In this document: positions 6,873-10,709 of the stretch, piece after piece
Layout of the letters: each line of letters begins with the position of its first letter
Position numbering within the stretch: the stretch's first letter is position 1
Origin: Bacteroidales bacterium
Lineage (GTDB): Bacteria > Bacteroidota > Bacteroidia > Bacteroidales > F082
Reading direction: 5' to 3'
DNA: 10,709 nucleotides
Assembly (NCBI GenBank): GCA_029933565.1
Contig: JAOZNY010000094.1
Span: 1-10,709, forward strand
The notes under the pieces: generated by a model
The model's database searches: none
What the model was told of the DNA's origin: nothing
What the model saw: the letters and a program-made list of their open reading frames with translations, nothing else
Made by a program: the position numbers and the translations under genes

Positions 6873-8648
6873 ATGAAACAGTTTTTTAAATTTATGTTTG
6901 CATCGTTTGCTGGAACTTTGCTAACAATTGTAATAGTAACGTTATTTTTTGTAATAATGATTGCCGGCATAGTTGCCATGACAGAAAATAAAGAGGTCAG
7001 TATTAAACCCAATACAGTTTTGCACCTTAACTGGAAAACTGAGATCAAAGATCGCAGTACTGACAACCCCTTAGAGGGATTTGACTTTGCCACTATGGAA
7101 TCGAAAAAGCCTGTCGGCTTAAATAATATTCTAAAAAATATTGAGAAAGCAAAGAAGGACTCAAATATCGATGGAATTTTTATTGATATGGAAACTATTC
7201 CTGCCGGGATGGCCATGAGTGAAGAAATTAGAAATAAACTTGTTGAGTTTAAGGAATCGGGTAAGTTTATAGTTAGTTATGGAAATTCGTACGATCAAAA
7301 AGGCTATTATTTTGCCAGCGTATCCGACGAAATCTATATGAATCCAAAAGGGATGATCTTATTTAAAGGATTAAATGCACAGTTGTTCTTCTTTAAAAAT
7401 ATGTTGGAGAGCCTCGAAATTGACATTCAGGTTTTACGTGGACCGAACAACAAATATAAAAGTGCTGTTGAGCCATTATTGCTTGAAAAGATGAGCGAGG
7501 CAAACAGGGAACAATACGAAGCTTTATTGAACTCCATTTGGGGTAAAATTCTTGAAACAGTAAGTGACACTCGTGGAATTGGCATTGCCGATTTAAATGA
7601 AATTGCTGACCAACTGGAGGTTACAAACTCTGAAAGAGCTCTTGAACTAAACTTTGTTGACGGCTTGCTATACAGAGATCAGGTAATTGCTAAACTCAAA
7701 GAAAAAACGGGTAAAGACGAGGACGAGAAACTTGCCACTATCAGTTGCGGCAAATACAAAAGTGTAAAAGTTGGCAAAACTAATATCTCAAAAAATAAAA
7801 TTGCCATTGTTTATGCCATTGGCGATATTGTTCAAGGCAGCGGTGGTGATGGTTCAATGGGATCGGCCAAGATTGCCAAAGCAATTAAAAAAGCAAGACT
7901 TGACGAAAATGTAAAAGCAATTGTAATGCGTGTTAATTCTCCTGGTGGTGATGCACTTGCATCAGATGTTATTCGCCGCGAAGTGGAACTTGCAAAAGAA
8001 GCAAAACCATTTATTGTATCCATGGGTGATGTTGCCGCTTCGGGAGGCTACTGGATAGCAACCAGTGCAGATTATATTTTTGCACAGCCAACTACAATTA
8101 CTGGATCAATTGGTGTATTTGGAATTATTCCTAATTTTCAAGGCCTAATGACCAACAAACTTGGAATTACATTCGACTATGTCTCTACAAATGAGAATGC
8201 AAATTTTATCGACGTAATGGCTCCAATGAGCGATTTCCAAAAGGAAAAATTAAATGGTGAAATAACTATAATTTATGACAACTTTATAAACCTGGTTGCG
8301 ACAACTAGAGACCTAAAACCGGAGTATGTAAACAATATTGCCCGGGGTCGTGTTTGGACAGGTGCCGATGCTATTAACATTGGATTGGTTGACAAAATGG
8401 GTGGCCTCGAAGATGCAATTGATTACGCTGCTGAGCAAGCAGAACTTGGTGAAGACTTCAGGTTAAGGGAATATCCTGAGAGAAAAGAGTTTATTGAGCA
8501 AATAATGCTAGAACTTACGGGAGAAACCAAAGCTAGAATTATTGGCGATGAATTAGGTGAGTTCAAAACATATTACAAACAGATTAAATCTATTCAGCGC
8601 ATGCAGGGTGTTCAGGCTCGATTACCCTTCTTCTATTCTCTGAACTAA
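6873..8648 (+). CDS. sppA: Signal peptide peptidase SppA, long (67K-type) form
   Basis: Membrane-bound Ser/Lys protease that degrades cleaved signal peptides. The 591-residue product has the tandem-domain architecture of the E. coli-type enzyme (about 618 residues), not the short Bacillus form. An N-terminal transmembrane anchor spans residues about 10-35. The first S49-like domain carries the general-base Lys in NNKYKSAVEP (192-201, Lys196, matching E. coli Lys209). The second carries the nucleophile Ser in MGDVAASGGYW (384-394, Ser390, matching E. coli Ser409). The substrate-site strands RVNSPGGDALAS (353-364) and TGSIGVFG (410-417) are intact. Start ATG 6873 gives a basic residue then the hydrophobic anchor, as expected. 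The gene ends in a strong bidirectional terminator, so it is probably transcribed alone. Confidence 0.95.
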   Translation: MKQFFKFMFASFAGTLLTIVIVTLFFVIMIAGIVAMTENKEVSIKPNTVLHLNWKTEIKDRSTDNPLEGFDFATMESKKPVGLNNILKNIEKAKKDSNIDGIFIDMETIPAGMAMSEEIRNKLVEFKESGKFIVSYGNSYDQKGYYFASVSDEIYMNPKGMILFKGLNAQLFFFKNMLESLEIDIQVLRGPNNKYKSAVEPLLLEKMSEANREQYEALLNSIWGKILETVSDTRGIGIADLNEIADQLEVTNSERALELNFVDGLLYRDQVIAKLKEKTGKDEDEKLATISCGKYKSVKVGKTNISKNKIAIVYAIGDIVQGSGGDGSMGSAKIAKAIKKARLDENVKAIVMRVNSPGGDALASDVIRREVELAKEAKPFIVSMGDVAASGGYWIATSADYIFAQPTTITGSIGVFGIIPNFQGLMTNKLGITFDYVSTNENANFIDVMAPMSDFQKEKLNGEITIIYDNFINLVATTRDLKPEYVNNIARGRVWTGADAINIGLVDKMGGLEDAIDYAAEQAELGEDFRLREYPERKEFIEQIMLELTGETKARIIGDELGEFKTYYKQIKSIQRMQGVQARLPFFYSLN

Positions 8649-8660
8649 AAAATACAAACA

Positions 8661-8698
8661 CATAAAAAAAAGCCCTGCAAGCAGGGCTTTTTTTTATG
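8661..8698. terminator. Bidirectional Rho-independent terminator (perfect palindrome)
   Basis: The arms 8661-8678 and 8681-8698 are perfectly complementary over 18 bp around AA. The core GC stem is AGCCCTGC/GCAGGGCT, flanked by seven A on the left and seven T on the right, so each strand reads a GC hairpin followed by a T run. It lies 12 bases after the sppA stop and 66 bases beyond the stop of the Bfd-like gene, so it can serve both convergent transcripts. Confidence 0.9.
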
Positions 8699-8733
8699 CC
8701 TAATGCTAGTCTATGTTTGTAACTTAGGCTAAC

Positions 8734-8752
8734 AAGTTTAAATATTAAACTT
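8734..8752. repeat. AT-rich inverted repeat downstream of the Bfd-like gene
   Basis: AAGTTTAA (8734-8741) and TTAAACTT (8745-8752) are perfect 8-bp inverted arms around ATA, 11 bases past the Bfd-like stop codon. It lacks a GC core and a T tail, so it is not a standard terminator; it could be a protein-binding palindrome or a weak 3' hairpin. Confidence 0.4.
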
Positions 8753-8763
8753 TGTAATGCAGG

Positions 8764-8937
8764 CTATTTTAAGCCATCCAGAATTTCCTGAATATCGTCA
8801 TGGCACGATTCACAAACTGTTCCTGCTTCTGTATCCTCACCAACTGCCTCTATCGTTTTTGAACCTTTCTTTATCGAGTCTATTATCTCTCCTCTGGTAA
8901 TCTGCATACAATTGCAAATAATTTCGTCTCTATCCAT
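8764..8937 (-). CDS. Bfd-like [2Fe-2S]-binding protein
   Basis: 57-residue protein of the BFD-like [2Fe-2S] family. The cysteines are C8, C10, C42 and C45, spaced C-x-C-x31-C-x2-C, the same as I recall for E. coli bacterioferritin-associated ferredoxin Bfd (C4, C6, C38, C41). The context IICNCMQITRGEI and EAGTVCESCHDDI fits the family. Bfd proteins accept electrons from a reductase and can reduce bacterioferritin heme to release stored iron; the partner here is unproven. A longer frame opens at a TTG at 8979, but that codon lies in the promoter -7 box, so the ATG at 8937 is the likely start. It is the second minus-strand redox gene, 150 bp downstream of the flavin reductase, with its own promoter and a terminator in between. 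It is slightly shorter than E. coli Bfd (64) but complete. Confidence 0.88.
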   Translation of the reverse strand: MDRDEIICNCMQITRGEIIDSIKKGSKTIEAVGEDTEAGTVCESCHDDIQEILDGLK

Positions 8938-8967
8938 TTCATTATAATTTAGAATTGTTATAAATTG

Positions 8968-8984
8968 CAAAAATAGCAAAAATA
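8968..8984 (-). promoter_or_regulatory. Tandem -7 boxes upstream of the Bfd-like gene
   Basis: On the minus strand TATTTTTG occurs twice (8984-8977 and 8975-8968) at a 9-base period, both exact TAnnTTTG matches, 30-47 bases before the ATG at 8937. The -33 region is poor: GTTT (9000-8997) lies 21 bases before the second box. The first copy overlaps the T-tail of the upstream terminator. Confidence 0.5.
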
Positions 8985-9006
8985 AAAGGCAGCCATAAAC
9001 TGCCTT
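8978..9006 (-). terminator. Rho-independent terminator after the flavin reductase gene
   Basis: Read on the minus strand, AAGGCAG (9006-9000) pairs with CTGCCTT (8992-8986) around a 7-base loop and is followed by TTATTTTT (8985-8978). It lies about 80 bases after the reductase stop and would largely separate that transcript from the Bfd-like gene. Confidence 0.7.
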
Positions 9007-9024
9007 AATATTTTAATAAATTCG

Positions 9025-9069
9025 GGTTGAACCTCTTTCAGTCGCCGTAGCGCAGCGAAGGAGACAACC
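9025..9069. repeat. GC-rich imperfect inverted repeat, possible dispersed element
   Basis: GGTTG (9025-9029) and CAACC (9065-9069) are inverted. Inside, GTCGCC (9041-9046) faces GGAGAC (9060-9065) with one mismatch, around the GC-rich core GTAGCGCAGCGAA. Nothing here reads as a gene. The base content is unlike the AT-rich flanks and resembles the GC-rich palindromic repeats scattered between genes in many Bacteroidota; membership of such a family is inference. Confidence 0.4.
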
Positions 9070-9087
9070 TTAATCTAAACCTTTACC

Positions 9088-9897
9088 TTAAAACTCTTCA
9101 GCATGAATCTGACCTGGTTCTTTTTTCTTATGGTCTTTAAATCCCTGTGCAAAAAGTGATTCTTTCATGCCATCAACCATTCGTGGGTTACCACAAAGGA
9201 AGAAATCAGTATCCTCAGGACTTGGGTCAAAACCCCAATGTTTTTGTGAAAAACCATCTTCCCAAATATCTCGAATAAATCTTGTATCGCCTTCCCAACC
9301 AACTGGTTCATTTTTAGGTTCTGTAATAGTCGGGTAATATGAAAAATTAGGGAACATTGAAGCAAGAAGTTTTAATTCCGATGAATATCCCAGATCCCAA
9401 CTATTGGCAGCCCCATGAATAACAGTAATTCTGCCTTTTCTCCGCAAAGCATTTGAACGCAACATACTCATATAAGGTGCAACTCCTGTTCCTGTTGCTA
9501 TTAAAACAACATTTCTTTCATCGTCAATTTGGTCAAGGGTAAACATGCCAACGGCCTTTTTCCCCATGAAAATTTTATCTCCAATATTCAAATCAAAAAT
9601 TCTGGGTGTTAATTGGCCTGAATGAACAAGTGTAATATAAAACTCTACCGAATCTTCTGTTGAAGCAGATGCTATTGAATATGCCCTTCTGATAAGTTTA
9701 TCGGGTTTTGGTTCCGAATGTTCCTCAGTTGCTTCTTTACATCTTCCTGCATCAGGTGAAAGACCTAAAGCAACAAACTGACCAGCTTCAAATGCTGGAA
9801 ATTTCCAGTCTACCGGGCTAACTTTAATAATTTTCATTATAGGTGAAACCTGAACGGTTTGCGTAATCCTACAGTTTAATTGGTTTGATAAATCCAT
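9088..9897 (-). CDS. Ferredoxin--NAD(P)H reductase, bacterial Fpr type
   Basis: 269-residue FAD flavoprotein predicted to move electrons between NAD(P)H and a ferredoxin or flavodoxin in the cytosol. The FAD motif is RAYS (71-74), the nucleotide-binding loop is GTGVAPYMSMLR (136-147), and the C-terminal NAD motif is CGNPRMV (235-241). The end, PGQIHAEEF, aligns with E. coli Fpr PGHMTAEHYW, so the C-terminal aromatic that covers the flavin is Phe269 here. An insertion of about 16 residues (about 50-66, with AGRCKEATEEHSEPKP) precedes the FAD motif. Two of three arginines that bind the NADP 2'-phosphate in E. coli Fpr (Arg144, Arg174, recalled) appear as Ala164 and Glu193; the third is kept as Arg206. 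The longer frame from 9951 would add a hydrophobic leader, but the promoter box at 9925-9932 lies inside it, so the ATG at 9897 is preferred. It may act with the adjacent Bfd-like protein. Confidence 0.9.
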   Translation of the reverse strand: MDLSNQLNCRITQTVQVSPIMKIIKVSPVDWKFPAFEAGQFVALGLSPDAGRCKEATEEHSEPKPDKLIRRAYSIASASTEDSVEFYITLVHSGQLTPRIFDLNIGDKIFMGKKAVGMFTLDQIDDERNVVLIATGTGVAPYMSMLRSNALRRKGRITVIHGAANSWDLGYSSELKLLASMFPNFSYYPTITEPKNEPVGWEGDTRFIRDIWEDGFSQKHWGFDPSPEDTDFFLCGNPRMVDGMKESLFAQGFKDHKKKEPGQIHAEEF

Positions 9898-9924
9898 ATT
9901 TATTCTTTTAGTAAAATGGAATTG

Positions 9925-9932
9925 CAAAAGTA
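9925..9932 (-). promoter_or_regulatory. -7 promoter element for the flavin reductase gene
   Basis: On the minus strand TACTTTTG (9932-9925) matches TAnnTTTG and lies 27 bases before the ATG at 9897. No clear -33 TTTG is seen at the usual distance. It supports the 9897 start over 9951. Confidence 0.5.
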
Positions 9933-9977
9933 CAAATATTACAAAATCCATTTACCTAGTTATTGAACTATTATTTT

Positions 9978-9985
9978 TACTTTTG
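9978..9985 (+). promoter_or_regulatory. -7 promoter element for the beta-mannosidase gene
   Basis: TACTTTTG matches TAnnTTTG exactly and lies 28 bases before the ATG at 10014. A weak -33 candidate (TTTA at 9951-9954) is 23 bases upstream. It is divergent from the reductase promoter about 45 bp away. Confidence 0.5.
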
Positions 9986-10013
9986 GTTTCTATCTTAACA
10001 GATATTCAAAATT

Positions 10014-10709
10014 ATGTTTAAACATAGATTTTTAATCATTTTTGTTTTGCTAGGGCTTAGCCTAAATCAAATTTCTGCTCAACAAATAGATTTGAAAAAA
10101 CTAAACTGGAAGTTAGAAAATCTGAATAGTGATATTTCTGTTGAAAATGCAAACCCTTCCGATGTACACCTTACACTATTAAAAGAAGGAATAATCCCTG
10201 ATTCATTTTATCGGCTCAATGAGAAAGAAGTTCAATGGGTAGGTCAGGAAGATTGGATTTATACTTGCAAGTTTTTTATCGATAGTTCTCTAATCCAAAA
10301 TCAAACTGCAACAATCGTTTTTGAAGGTCTTGACACCTATGCATATGTTTTTCTTAACGACAGTTTGATTTTACGAACCGACAATATGTTTGTAAAATGG
10401 GAGACTGAAATTAACAGTATTCTTAAGTTGGGAGATAATTCTCTTAGACTGGTGTTTAAAAACCCCATAGAAATCAATGAACAAAAAGCCAAAAAACTAA
10501 ACTACAAACTCCCCGACGACAGAGGTTTTACACGTAAAGCAGCCTATCAGTTTGGCTGGGATTGGGGTCCAAAAATAGTAACAATGGGCATTTGGAAAGA
10601 TGCCAGGATTAAGTTTGAAAAAGATATCAGTATTGAAGATTTATTTATCGAGCAAAAGTATGTGAAGGAGGATAAAGCTGAGATTGAGATTAAGGTTAAG
10701 GTTAAGGTT
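10014..10709 (+). CDS. Secreted GH2 beta-mannosidase, N-terminal part (cut by window end)
   Basis: Predicted exo-beta-mannosidase that removes terminal beta-mannose from mannan- or N-glycan-derived oligosaccharides. The first 232 codons are present; the family is usually about 800-880 residues, so the catalytic acid/base and nucleophile Glu lie outside. Residues 1-22 form a signal peptide with cleavage after ISA (before Q23), placing the enzyme in the periplasm or on the surface. Residues about 28-200 are the GH2 sugar-binding jelly-roll domain: LNWKLENLNSD, VGQEDWIYTCKF (76-87), FEGLDTYAYVFLND (103-116), and the hallmark FTRKAAYQFGWDWGPKIVTM (172-191) followed by GIW. This last motif separates beta-mannosidases from GH2 beta-galactosidases. 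The reading frame is open to the edge. No SusC/SusD pair is in view, so membership of a polysaccharide-utilisation locus is open. Confidence 0.92.
   Translation, partial: MFKHRFLIIFVLLGLSLNQISAQQIDLKKLNWKLENLNSDISVENANPSDVHLTLLKEGIIPDSFYRLNEKEVQWVGQEDWIYTCKFFIDSSLIQNQTATIVFEGLDTYAYVFLNDSLILRTDNMFVKWETEINSILKLGDNSLRLVFKNPIEINEQKAKKLNYKLPDDRGFTRKAAYQFGWDWGPKIVTMGIWKDARIKFEKDISIEDLFIEQKYVKEDKAEIEIKVKVKV
10689..10709 (+). repeat. In-frame hexanucleotide repeat in the beta-mannosidase gene
   Basis: ATTAAG (10689-10694) is followed by GTTAAG, GTTAAG and GTT at the window end, encoding alternating Lys-Val (IKVKVKV). At least two and a half perfect GTTAAG units are visible, and the array may continue beyond the window. 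The unit is six bases, so copy changes would keep the frame. Confidence 0.6.

Noticed and set aside
8712..8719. TATGTTTG promoter-like box on the plus strand
   Set aside because: No plus-strand gene follows; it would only run antisense to the Bfd-like gene, and such octamers are expected by chance.
8938..8979. TTG start at 8979 adding 14 residues to the Bfd-like protein
   Set aside because: The extension overlaps both -7 boxes, and Bfd proteins begin a few residues before the first Cys.
9898..9951. ATG start at 9951 giving the reductase a hydrophobic N-terminal leader
   Set aside because: The predicted promoter lies inside this extension and Fpr-type enzymes are cytosolic; residues from the ATG at 9897 align with the family start.
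1..10709. Defence system, prophage, integrase, IS element, CRISPR array, tRNA or rRNA
   Set aside because: No such motif, repeat array or structural RNA pattern was found; gene content is mostly core housekeeping and envelope functions.

Overview
The window comes from an AT-rich genome of the phylum Bacteroidota, most likely a Bacteroidales/Marinilabiliales-type organism; the order is inferred and not certain. The evidence is a set of octamers matching the Bacteroidota -7 promoter box TAnnTTTG upstream of most genes, a lack of Shine-Dalgarno sites, AT-rich leaders, and protein variants usual in that phylum (deoxynucleoside kinase next to HPPK, a long SppA, an outer-membrane barrel/OmpA/TPR fusion with an 'ASPEG' motif, a secreted GH2 beta-mannosidase).

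Layout. 1-1991 (-) is the first three quarters of mutS, cut by the window edge. It is divergent from a TrmH/SpoU-family RNA methyltransferase (2125-2667, +). Next is a large cell-envelope gene (2819-5299, +) encoding a signal peptide, a beta-barrel-like region, an OmpA-like region and C-terminal TPRs, closed by a strong terminator. A two-gene unit on the minus strand follows: folK (6534-6034) and a deoxynucleoside kinase (6032-5400), separated by one base. A 338-bp gene-free spacer with short direct repeats and small hairpins separates folK from the divergent sppA (6873-8648, +). sppA ends at an 18-bp-arm perfect palindrome that can act as a terminator in both directions. Two redox genes then lie on the minus strand: a ferredoxin-reductase-type flavoprotein (9897-9088) and, 150 bp downstream, a 57-residue Bfd-like [2Fe-2S] protein (8937-8764). 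The last gene is the N-terminal part of a secreted GH2 beta-mannosidase (10014 onward, +), cut by the window end.

How the genes work together. mutS and the methyltransferase are housekeeping genes for mismatch repair and RNA modification. folK and dNK serve folate synthesis and deoxynucleotide salvage, so both bear on nucleotide supply. The barrel/OmpA/TPR protein and SppA are envelope functions. The reductase and the Bfd-like protein form a plausible electron-transfer pair. The mannosidase belongs to glycan degradation.

I see no transposon, CRISPR array, tRNA, rRNA or defence island. Most of the window is core genome, and I do not claim a wholly new system. The points most worth checking are the OmpA-like domain lacking its usual peptidoglycan-contacting Asp, the reductase lacking two of the three expected NADP-phosphate arginines beside a Bfd-like protein, and the terminator whose T-tail is also a promoter box.
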